A DNA stretch of 64,000 nt from a virus: IMG/VR virus record IMGVR_UViG_3300043429_000757, positions 1-64,000 of that record; one strand, given 5' to 3'. Made by a program: the position numbers and the translations under genes. The notes beneath the pieces were generated by a model that saw only the letters and a program-made list of their open reading frames with translations, made no database searches and was not told the DNA's origin. The stretch's first letter is position 1, and each line of letters opens with the position of its first letter. Positions 49,066-55,773 of the stretch are shown one piece after another.

Positions 49066-49412
49066 GACACGCTCACTGTAACGGAGCCCACGACCCCTTG
49101 AGAGACCACAGGCTGGCCTTCAAGGTACGGGCGCATATCGTTGGTGCCACGGGCGCTGCCGTAGCTTTGGAAAGCAGTAAAGCCGGGCGCGCCTACAAAC
49201 ACGGACACAGGCTCGATGCGATCGGGCCGCGGGTCGCGTAGGGCTATAGCGTCGCCCCGGTACCGCAGCGGCTCAAGCTGGGGCTCCTTGGGCTCGTAGT
49301 CATCCGGGCAAACCATAAACCCGCGCCAGTTTTTGCGCAGGGTGTTGTATGGGTAACGCTGGCCACAGTAGTCGCACAGGGCCAGGGAGTATTTGCCGGA
49401 TGCAAACGCCAT
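49062..49412 (-). CDS. Zinc-ribbon-like phage protein
   Basis: A 116-residue protein starting MAFASGKYSLALCDYCGQRY. The first 40 residues carry CDYC and VCPDD, one and a half CxxC-type knuckles suitable for a zinc site. It is conserved in many phages between the two adaptor-like genes. Perhaps a structural adaptor or assembly factor; there is no specific evidence. Confidence 0.65.
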   Translation of the reverse strand: MAFASGKYSLALCDYCGQRYPYNTLRKNWRGFMVCPDDYEPKEPQLEPLRYRGDAIALRDPRPDRIEPVSVFVGAPGFTAFQSYGSARGTNDMRPYLEGQPVVSQGVVGSVTVSVS

Positions 49413-49413
49413 G

Positions 49414-50079
49414 TCATACCCCCATGTCCGGCACAAACTGGACGCTGGCGGTGTCGCGATCCTCCAGGGCAGCGCGCTGGAAGTCCTCCTCGTAGATCGC
49501 CTTCAGCGCGGCGCCACGGTCAGGAGCAAACTTCAAGGACAGGTAGTAGGCCAAACCTGAGGCCAGGCACGGCAGAAAGCGGAAGTTGACGTCCGTGGTG
49601 TTGGTGTACGCCCCTGCATCCTGGATGCGCCGAATGCGGTAGTACACGAAGGTGTAGTTCTGGTCCGCTGCGGGGTAGAAAAACACCTTGGGCACACTTG
49701 TACGCTGCACGTAGAACTGTGCAGGTCGAGCCTGCGAGGTCTTGTCAGGCACATTGAGCCAGTCCTCACGGCTGATGCGCTCAATGTAGACGTCAGTGTT
49801 GATGCCCTGGTTGTTCTGCCGAATGATGGCTTCGAGCACGTTGACCGTGTCCGTGGGCAGCGTGATCTCATTGACCCCCTGGGTCAATGAGTAAGTCGCC
49901 TGCTCGATCGTCCACAGGTTCAGACCGCGATTGGCCCAGTCAAGGAAGAGCAGATTGAGCGACCGGCGAGCCGAGTTGAGCTGATAACCGCTCGTTGCCC
50001 GAATGCCGCAGCGTTCAAACGCTTCCTCGACCAGGTCATCAACCGCCAGGTCGAACGTGGTGGTGCCCGATGTGGCCAT
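49414..50079 (-). CDS. Head-to-tail adaptor, P22 gp4-like
   Basis: A 221-residue adaptor. It begins with helices (LAVDDLVEEAFERCGI, then ARRSLNLLFLDWANRGLNLW) and continues with EQATYSLTQGVNEITLPTDT, typical of phage stabilisation/adaptor proteins that bind below the portal. It likely closes the packaged head and connects tail parts. Paired with the related 48409-49065 gene, it may give a two-ring tail. Confidence 0.75.
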   Translation of the reverse strand: MATSGTTTFDLAVDDLVEEAFERCGIRATSGYQLNSARRSLNLLFLDWANRGLNLWTIEQATYSLTQGVNEITLPTDTVNVLEAIIRQNNQGINTDVYIERISREDWLNVPDKTSQARPAQFYVQRTSVPKVFFYPAADQNYTFVYYRIRRIQDAGAYTNTTDVNFRFLPCLASGLAYYLSLKFAPDRGAALKAIYEEDFQRAALEDRDTASVQFVPDMGV

Positions 50080-50304
50080 TTAGCAGACCGCCCCGCCCTT
50101 TTTGTAGCCCTTGGACATCATGCCGCCGCCCATCTTGCCAACGGGCTTGCCCATGGCCATGCGCTTGTGCTGATTCACAGCACCGCCCTTTTTCATCATG
50201 ATCGGGCCCGACGTCTTGCTGGGCTCAGATGTCACGTGGTTCTTCGCGCCGCTCATCACAGCACCGCCGCCACGAGTGGCGCATCCCATACCTTTTCCAG
50301 CCAT
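50080..50304 (-). CDS. Gly/Lys/Met-rich mini-protein with KKGGAV motifs
   Basis: A 74-residue low-complexity basic protein with MKKGGAV near residue 37 and ending in YKKGGAVC. Met and Gly are highly enriched. Its position among capsid and adaptor genes and the shared motif suggest virion association, but the fold is probably disordered. No family assigned. Confidence 0.65.
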   Translation of the reverse strand: MAGKGMGCATRGGGAVMSGAKNHVTSEPSKTSGPIMMKKGGAVNQHKRMAMGKPVGKMGGGMMSKGYKKGGAVC

Positions 50305-50306
50305 GA

Positions 50307-50504
50307 TCAGGCTCCTTTCTTCATTGCACGGCCCTTGACGTCGGCCGTTTTACGTTTCACAGCACGGCCCATCTTGTCGGCCATGTCGGAATTCTTCATC
50401 ATCGAGCCGTCAGGCATCTTGTGCATGCCTGCCATGCCGCCTTTGGCCATCTTGTTCTTGGCGGCGCGCATTCCGCGTACCGGAAGAGCTTTCTTGGTTG
50501 CCAT
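50307..50504 (-). CDS. Basic Met-rich mini-protein
   Basis: A 65-residue highly basic protein (MATKKALPVRGMRAAKNK) with MAKGGMAGM in the middle. Composition is similar to the preceding gene. It may bind DNA within the head or act as a small head protein. It is not matched to a known family. Confidence 0.6.
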   Translation of the reverse strand: MATKKALPVRGMRAAKNKMAKGGMAGMHKMPDGSMMKNSDMADKMGRAVKRKTADVKGRAMKKGA

Positions 50505-50505
50505 T

Positions 50506-50751
50506 TCATCCTACCTTTCGGATTTCATCCAACTTTGCCTCAAGCCTGTTGAACCGCTGGTCCACATGACTGAGGAATTTATCGAATCGGTCGTCAACTT
50601 CCTTGCGTGTGACATGGTCCCGGGCAACCTCTTCACGGGTCTTGTTCAAGAGAATGCCCAGTCGACTTATCTCATCAAACTTTGATTTCAACAGGAAGCC
50701 CATAACCCCCACAATCGCCGTCAAAACGACGTTCCAGATCATCATCTCCAC
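50506..50751 (-). CDS. Membrane-anchored coiled-coil mini-protein
   Basis: An 81-residue protein with an N-terminal membrane segment (IWNVVLTAIVGVMGFLL) and a charged helical coiled coil (TREEVARDHVTRKEVDDRFD). The topology is like an i-spanin or a holin accessory. A GTG at 50751 is used, with in-frame ATGs shortly after. Position among head genes is unusual for a lysis protein. Confidence 0.6.
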   Translation of the reverse strand: MEMMIWNVVLTAIVGVMGFLLKSKFDEISRLGILLNKTREEVARDHVTRKEVDDRFDKFLSHVDQRFNRLEAKLDEIRKVG

Positions 50752-50754
50752 GGC

Positions 50755-51039
50755 TCAGCACCTCCACCTCTTTCGCGCTTGGCGAAGGCGGCTGTTGGGG
50801 TCCTTTGCCGCGTCAGGAAACTGCTTCATCTGCCCCTCGGAACGCGCGCAATACGACGCCCTGCGCTTTGCTTCTGCCGCCGACGGTGTCTTGGTGGTCA
50901 CCGCCGTCTTCAGCTTGCTGCCAGGGTTGGCCTTGCGAAACGCTGCAACGCCTTTTTTGGTCATGCCGGCGCCGTCCTTGGTGGCGCGGAAATTCCCGCT
51001 CTTCACCGAGGCCTTGATGCCCATGCCTTTGGAAGCCAT
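50755..51039 (-). CDS. DUF6321-like basic protein
   Basis: A 94-residue basic protein. GAGMTKKGVAAFRKANPGSK followed by LKTAVTT and a KRRASYCARSEGQ region matches what I recall as DUF6321, a small family common in phages near structural genes, of unknown role. The ATG at 51039 overlaps the previous stop (TGATG); a GTG at 51042 is also possible. Confidence 0.75.
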   Translation of the reverse strand: MASKGMGIKASVKSGNFRATKDGAGMTKKGVAAFRKANPGSKLKTAVTTKTPSAAEAKRRASYCARSEGQMKQFPDAAKDPNSRLRQARKRWRC

Positions 51040-51341
51040 CACACTGCCGCTCCGCCGTAAAACATGAGCATCACGCTGGTCACCTGCGCATCATTGACGT
51101 CAATGAACACGCCATCCGAGAACAGGACGCCTACGTCAGGAAGAATGATGTCGTAAGCGCCGGCTGCTGCCGGGGTGATGACAGTGATCAATGCGGTGCC
51201 GGCTGACGTCGACCCGTTTTTCAGGGAAAAAGAGGACGCCGTCCCAGAGCATGTGTAGTAGAGGCCAGCAACACGAGTTCTACCCGCAATTGCTTGGGCA
51301 TCAGCAGTCTTAGTGACTGTTTGGATGTTGCTGTTGCTCAT
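51039..51341 (-). CDS. Small beta-rich structural protein
   Basis: A 100-residue protein starting MSNSNIQTVTKTADAQAIAG. Regular beta character (GLYYTCSGTASSFSLKNG, then VLFSDGVFIDV) resembles the 33747-34073 protein in general style. It could be a head decoration or fibre-base protein. It is near the capsid gene. Function unknown. Confidence 0.6.
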   Translation of the reverse strand: MSNSNIQTVTKTADAQAIAGRTRVAGLYYTCSGTASSFSLKNGSTSAGTALITVITPAAAGAYDIILPDVGVLFSDGVFIDVNDAQVTSVMLMFYGGAAV

Positions 51342-51353
51342 GGCGAGCCCCTA

Positions 51354-51629
51354 TCAAGCAGGAGTAACGGTGGTGGCGTTAGAGCCTTTCCAAGCAGAAC
51401 CTGCCGTAGCACCGGTGGCGGTGTAGATCACGCCAGTGGCGATGTCCACGACCGTTTTGCCGGTCACTTTGCCGGTGGTGTTGATGGCATTTGCAATAGC
51501 ACCCAGGGCGGCTGCAGTTGCGGTAGGGAGAATAATGGTGCCAACAACGGTGCCAACGACGTCGCCGGTAATTGCGCCCTCAAAGCCATTGTCAGACTTT
51601 ACCGGGCCAGAGAAGGTAGTGCGTGCCAT
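51354..51629 (-). CDS. Small structural/decoration-like protein
   Basis: A 91-residue protein starting MARTTFSGPVKSDNGFEGAI, a pattern I recognise as frequent in phages directly beyond the major capsid gene. It is Gly/Thr/Ala-rich and beta-like. The ATG at 51629 follows GTGAGGACCG. It is the first gene after the capsid terminator, so its transcription depends on read-through or a local promoter (a TATATT -10-like hexamer lies in the leader). It is possibly a decoration protein. Confidence 0.65.
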   Translation of the reverse strand: MARTTFSGPVKSDNGFEGAITGDVVGTVVGTIILPTATAAALGAIANAINTTGKVTGKTVVDIATGVIYTATGATAGSAWKGSNATTVTPA

Positions 51630-51733
51630 TTCGGTCCTCACATGCGAGTTTTGGTGCACCTGTCTGCATGTCGTCAGCCGGGACTGTCAGATGCACCGGG
51701 GACCCCGGGATGGGCTCAATATACCCTATTTGC

Positions 51734-51765
51734 AAAAAAAGAAAAAGGGGCCGAAGCCCCTTTTT
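51734..51765 (-). terminator. Strong bidirectional terminator after the capsid gene
   Basis: A ten-base stem AAAAAGGGGC/GCCCCTTTTT with a CGAA loop (51742-51765), flanked by T runs on both strands. It lies 30 bases beyond the stop codon of the major capsid gene. It would uncouple abundant capsid transcription from the minor genes downstream. Confidence 0.9.
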
Positions 51766-51795
51766 TCTCGGCCGGGAACTCCCAACCCTTGCTTC

Positions 51796-52704
51796 TTAGG
51801 CTGCGCCAGGCGAGCCAAAGATGCCGCGCGGATCGCTGAAGCCGAAGCTGTAGCGCTCACGAGCCTTGTAGCGAACGTTGCCGGTGTCGAAGTCGCCCTC
51901 GAAGCCGGTTTTGATCGCCACACGGGTAAAGCCCTTCATGCCGTTCGGGGCGTCGGTCTTGACAAACCATGCATCCGGATCGGTCAGGAAGTGGTTCACG
52001 GTATAGCCTTGCGGCACCATGCCCATGTTCTTGATCGCGTTCAGATCATTGTCGGCAGTACCAACACGCAGAGTCGACTTCAGGATGCGGTCGGCCGTGA
52101 ACATCAGCTCTTTCGGGATGATGAGCTTCAGGCCTTGGACGGCGATCTTCAGGCCACGCTCGTCGGTGAACGCAGCAATGTCGATCAGCGCCTGCTCCAG
52201 CGAGGTCTCCGACAGGTCAGCCGGGACAGCCAGCTCGTTGCGCAGGTCGGCGGCACCCAGGGTCGGGTGGTCGTCTGCACACAGAGGCTTGCCGTCGCCG
52301 CCGATCGAGGTGGTGAACGCGCCATTGAGCACGGCCGCCGCCTTGATCTGCTTGGTCTGAGCCATCGAACGTGCCAGGGCCTTGGTGTAGCGGGCCGACA
52401 AGCGGTCGTAGAGGTTGTCCTCCACGGCCTCTTCGGTCAGCGAGAACGCCAGGGCGATGGTCTCGTGGGTGTAACGAGCCGTGTAGACCTCTTGCGCCTG
52501 GTCGTAAGCGACGCCAGCGCCCTCAGTCTTCACGGGAGCTTCGCCGAAGCCAGATTCCATCACTTCTTCCTCGAACGCGCGGTCCGAAGTTTCCATGGTG
52601 TAAATCTGCTCGTGCTCGTTCTCGTAGTTCTTGTACTCCAGGCCAAACAGAGCATTGAGACCAGGCTCAAGCTCTTTCACCAGTTGTGCACGTGAAATTG
52701 CCAT
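51796..52704 (-). CDS. Major capsid protein, Mu gpT-like
   Basis: A 302-residue major head protein of the Mu-like gpT family (HK97 fold). Family traits are the N-terminal helix (QLVKELEPGLNALFGLEYKN), an acidic/aromatic loop, LAFSLTEEAVEDNLYDRLSA, a DDHPTLGAADLRNE segment, LKLIIPKELMFTADRIL and the C-terminal GFTRVAIKTGFEGDFDTGNV. Length is typical and no prohead protease gene is seen. It lies directly after head genes and is followed by a strong terminator. Scaffold and GroES-like genes lie upstream in the same unit. Confidence 0.9.
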   Translation of the reverse strand: MAISRAQLVKELEPGLNALFGLEYKNYENEHEQIYTMETSDRAFEEEVMESGFGEAPVKTEGAGVAYDQAQEVYTARYTHETIALAFSLTEEAVEDNLYDRLSARYTKALARSMAQTKQIKAAAVLNGAFTTSIGGDGKPLCADDHPTLGAADLRNELAVPADLSETSLEQALIDIAAFTDERGLKIAVQGLKLIIPKELMFTADRILKSTLRVGTADNDLNAIKNMGMVPQGYTVNHFLTDPDAWFVKTDAPNGMKGFTRVAIKTGFEGDFDTGNVRYKARERYSFGFSDPRGIFGSPGAA

Positions 52705-52715
52705 GATTGATCTCC

Positions 52716-53297
52716 TTAGGTGCTAAAGCCCGGCGTACCAGTGCTGCCGTACATGTGCTCATTGATCTTCACAACGAGAACGGCGTATTGGCCCATCTCG
52801 TTGCCCGGAACGTTCCACAGGCCCACTGCCTTCAGATTGGCAGAAGCACTCTCGGTGAACGTGCCACTCATGGTCATGTTGGACACGCCCGTGGTGGTGC
52901 TACCGGTGGTGCTGGCAGTAATGTCGGCGTTGGTGCCGATATTCGCCTGGGTGGGGGTGCCAGCATTCTGGATGATAAACAACTGGTTGGGATCGTCAAT
53001 CACGTCGGCCACGATCTGACCAGCAGTGATGTTGATGGAACCCGGGTAGTAGTTCTTCCAGGTGGGCTTGCCCGTGGAGGGATCGATGTAGTTGCAGCCG
53101 TTGAAAACGCCCACAGCCACGGTGTGATCCGTGTTGTTGAATTTGACCAGGTAGCCATTGTCAATGGTCACCAGATCGCCTTGGTAAATCGCCCCGGACT
53201 GGTTATCAGCAATCAGATATCCGTACTGCTTCTGGGCGCCAGTAGCGGACAAATTGCCGAGAGGACGCAGACCAAAGGGCTTGTTCACGTTTGCCAT
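52716..53297 (-). CDS. Capsid-associated (decoration-like) protein
   Basis: A 193-residue protein starting MANVNKPFGLRPLGNLSATG, a highly recognisable phrase in uncultured phages immediately upstream of the major capsid protein. The rest is beta-rich. It is likely a head decoration or capsid assembly protein. It is in the capsid operon, 11 bases before the capsid start. Confidence 0.75.
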   Translation of the reverse strand: MANVNKPFGLRPLGNLSATGAQKQYGYLIADNQSGAIYQGDLVTIDNGYLVKFNNTDHTVAVGVFNGCNYIDPSTGKPTWKNYYPGSINITAGQIVADVIDDPNQLFIIQNAGTPTQANIGTNADITASTTGSTTTGVSNMTMSGTFTESASANLKAVGLWNVPGNEMGQYAVLVVKINEHMYGSTGTPGFST

Positions 53298-53325
53298 TTG
53301 ATGGTTCCTTCACAAAAAGTTTTGG

Positions 53326-53808
53326 TTAGCTGCCTCGTGAACCGCTGCCAAAGGACACGCGCGATTGACGCGTGGGCTTCGTAATGACCATGCTCGAATG
53401 AGCGTTGGCCTTCATCAGTTCATTGTCAGCAGCCTGCAATTGGTCGTTCGCACGAGTCTGGTAATGCGCGTTACGCTCTTCAATGGTCTCGTCTGGGATA
53501 CGTGCAAGCAAGAGACCTCCCACGCTGATCACGCCAGCATGTCGGCCATCTTCAACCGTTGGCACCTGGTAGTCGGGATATTCGTCGCCCCTCACCAGCT
53601 CATACCCCTCACGGAGCTTGCCGGCAATGTTGGTGCGGTCTTCAATCCCGCCTGCTTGTGCCCGAATCCAACGGTGCTTGAACCCAGGGGGAGCCGGCGG
53701 AGCATCAAGTCGAGACGGGGGAGCCCATGGCTTGCGTCGCGTATTCTTCGCACGAGATTCGGCCTCGCGCGGGGTACGGCTGAGAGTCGGAATTTTGACG
53801 TCGCTCAT
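53326..53808 (-). CDS. Head-module protein
   Basis: A 160-residue protein (starts MSDVKIPTLSRTPREAESRA). A basic Pro-rich N-terminus (KPWAPPSRLDAPPAPPGFKH) leads to WIRAQAGGIEDRTNIAGKL, then DEYPDYQVPTVEDG, a combination I have seen in head modules of uncultured phages. The C-terminus is helical then Ser-rich. It may aid capsid assembly. Function unknown. Confidence 0.65.
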   Translation of the reverse strand: MSDVKIPTLSRTPREAESRAKNTRRKPWAPPSRLDAPPAPPGFKHRWIRAQAGGIEDRTNIAGKLREGYELVRGDEYPDYQVPTVEDGRHAGVISVGGLLLARIPDETIEERNAHYQTRANDQLQAADNELMKANAHSSMVITKPTRQSRVSFGSGSRGS

Positions 53809-53812
53809 GATC

Positions 53813-54745
53813 TCACTCCTTCACGTACTTGGCGTATTCCTCAAGTGGAACACCCAGCTTTTTGGCAATTGCAACTTGACTTGGCGTCAATTTGACAGTG
53901 CGGCGCGCATTTGAAATTCCGGAGGACCGGGAAGCAGGCGCCACAGCCTGCACGTTTCGCTGTGGCCTGTTTTGGTTGGGCGCAGCATTCTGTTGAAACT
54001 TCTGTGGGAATGTTTCACGAATCCTGCGATCGAGCTCATGATAATACTCATCCGAGCTGGCGTCAAACCCCTCAACGGAAATAAGTTGTTTGTGAATGCC
54101 CCACGCCGCATGGGTCATCGCCGTATCCCGGCCATACCAGGGATTGCGCTCCGCCCACTCCTCGACCCGGGGGTCAACCTGGCGCGGGGGCTGCTGCATC
54201 GCCGGCTGGGGCGCCGGCTGGGCCGCGGCGGCCTGCTGTTGCGCTGCAAACTGTTGCTGATACGCCTCACGCTGCGCGGCTTGGGCCTGGATGCTACTTT
54301 GCTCGTTGGTCAGAGCAGCCAGCCGCTGCATGGCCTCAGTTTCAGTATCCACGTCCCCCTCTTCCCGGGCCTTGCGAATAATCTGTTTCAAAGCTACGGT
54401 TTGCGTCTCAATGCGGCTTTGTGCCTCGGCGACACGCTGCCCGTCCGTGTTCAGGTATTGCTGCTCAAGTTGCTGGGCCCGGGCCTGCACGCTGCGCGCA
54501 TACTCCAAGGCGGCCTGTTCACGACGCTGCGTCTCGCGCAGGCGAGCGGTCAGTTTGTCAATGCGCTTTTTGACGTTTTCGCTGTAGTCGTCGACCTCGC
54601 TGCGATGTTCCGCGGCACCAGAGGTGTCTACCGCGGGGTCCTGCGGCTGATCCAACAGTTCAGCCTTCCCCTCTTCATTGATCTCAACGGCAGCAGGCTG
54701 CTCGTCCTCTCCGATCTTAAATTGCAAGTCCATTTGGTCCGCCAT
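53813..54745 (-). CDS. Head scaffolding protein
   Basis: A 310-residue protein with the makeup of a phage scaffold. It has an acidic N-terminus, a long charged coiled coil from about residue 55 to 170 (KKRIDKLTARLRETQRREQA), a Gln/Ala/Pro linker, and a basic C-terminal segment that ends with a short helical domain (TPSQVAIAKKLGVPLEEYAK). That C-terminal part would bind capsid. It is located between the GroES-like and head genes, as expected. Confidence 0.8.
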   Translation of the reverse strand: MADQMDLQFKIGEDEQPAAVEINEEGKAELLDQPQDPAVDTSGAAEHRSEVDDYSENVKKRIDKLTARLRETQRREQAALEYARSVQARAQQLEQQYLNTDGQRVAEAQSRIETQTVALKQIIRKAREEGDVDTETEAMQRLAALTNEQSSIQAQAAQREAYQQQFAAQQQAAAAQPAPQPAMQQPPRQVDPRVEEWAERNPWYGRDTAMTHAAWGIHKQLISVEGFDASSDEYYHELDRRIRETFPQKFQQNAAPNQNRPQRNVQAVAPASRSSGISNARRTVKLTPSQVAIAKKLGVPLEEYAKYVKE

Positions 54746-54756
54746 ATTGCTCTCCT

Positions 54757-55227
54757 TTACATGTGCAGAATGTCTTCAGGGTCGTTGACCACGCCTAGCA
54801 CCTCATCGTCATTGATGAGGCGAATCTCTCCGCCGTCAATTGGGATACGGGCTCCCGCATAACGGCCAAAGATGATCCAATCACCTTCCTTGCACCACGG
54901 CCCGGTCGGAAATTTGGACTCGTCCCCGTACGCCAGGTCGCCCATTTTCAGGACATACCCGCACACGGTGGCAAGCTGCGTCTTTCGCTGCGTCTCTTCA
55001 GCCAAAACGATGCCGCCTTTGGTCTTCTCAGCCCCGCGGTAAGGCAAGATGGCAATGCGCCATCCGGTGGGCCTGGGAATCGTGTCAATGACGGACTGAT
55101 CAAGCTTCTCGGGGTCAAACCCCAGCTCCGTGTAGGCATCGTCCAAGGCTGGTTCCTTGGCAGCGGCCTGTTCGGCCCATTTGCGCTCAAGTGCGGTCAT
55201 TTGGACCGGTGCAGTTTCGATTTCCAT
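54757..55227 (-). CDS. GroES-like co-chaperonin
   Basis: A 156-residue protein with a Cpn10-type domain at residues 50-150: PTGWRIAILPYRGAEKTKGG, then an interrupted mobile-loop-like segment GIVLAEETQRKT, VCGYVLKMGDLAYG and WIIFGRYAGARIPIDGGEIR. The extra N-terminal ~50 residues are helical. Phage GroES homologues help the host GroEL fold capsid protein; placement directly before the scaffold and capsid genes supports that. No phage GroEL is seen. Confidence 0.85.
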   Translation of the reverse strand: MEIETAPVQMTALERKWAEQAAAKEPALDDAYTELGFDPEKLDQSVIDTIPRPTGWRIAILPYRGAEKTKGGIVLAEETQRKTQLATVCGYVLKMGDLAYGDESKFPTGPWCKEGDWIIFGRYAGARIPIDGGEIRLINDDEVLGVVNDPEDILHM

Positions 55228-55242
55228 GGCTCTCCTTTCAGG

Positions 55243-55443
55243 TTAAAAGTCCTCGTCTTGGTCCCCATTGACCTTCTTCAAAAGGCCTCTCACGGATTCT
55301 TCGACCAGGTTCAAACCCTCAAGGCGGCCCATCATGAAGCGGTAACGCTCCATGTCGGAAATACCTCCACTGAGCACAATTTCGTGTGCCTGTTGACGGT
55401 GCTTTCTGATTTCTTTCAAGACTGCTTCTGCAAATTCAAGCAT
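55243..55443 (-). CDS. Small helical protein near portal
   Basis: A 66-residue helical protein (starts MLEFAEAVLKEIRKHRQQAH, ends VNGDQDEDF). The ATG at 55443 has a weak GGAA site; an in-frame ATG at 55455 is also possible. Position between DUF6496-like and GroES-like genes suggests a head role. Function unknown. Confidence 0.6.
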   Translation of the reverse strand: MLEFAEAVLKEIRKHRQQAHEIVLSGGISDMERYRFMMGRLEGLNLVEESVRGLLKKVNGDQDEDF

Positions 55444-55500
55444 GGTCGTTTCCATGAAAAGCAGTCGGTTTTGCGCCCCGACTGAAGGCGTTGGCGAAGA

Positions 55501-55773
55501 TCAGTATATCTTCACCGGACGGTTACCGTCCTTTTTCTTCACAACCATCGACGGTCCTTGCACGCCCTTGGCTTTTTTGATGACGTCACCGCCCTTGGCC
55601 ATCTTGCGTGACTTGCCCGCTTTGTCGTAGGCAATTGCTGCGGCCTGCTTCACTGCCGCGGCCTTGCTCTTTGGCTTGCTGGTGCCAATCATCCCGTCTT
55701 TCTTGTAGTCGCGCACGATCTCGCCAATGTTGGAGCTGATCGTCTTCTGACTTGAACCCTTTTTAAGCGGCAT
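55501..55773 (-). CDS. DUF6496-like basic protein after portal
   Basis: A 90-residue basic protein. MPLKKGSSQKTISSNIGEIV, then GMIGTSKPKSKAAAVKQAAA and AYDKAGKSRK match what I recall as DUF6496, widespread next to phage structural genes. It also has MAKGGDV. AAGGAG lies just before the ATG, which overlaps the portal stop by 11 bases. A DNA- or portal-associated role is possible. Confidence 0.75.
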   Translation of the reverse strand: MPLKKGSSQKTISSNIGEIVRDYKKDGMIGTSKPKSKAAAVKQAAAIAYDKAGKSRKMAKGGDVIKKAKGVQGPSMVVKKKDGNRPVKIY

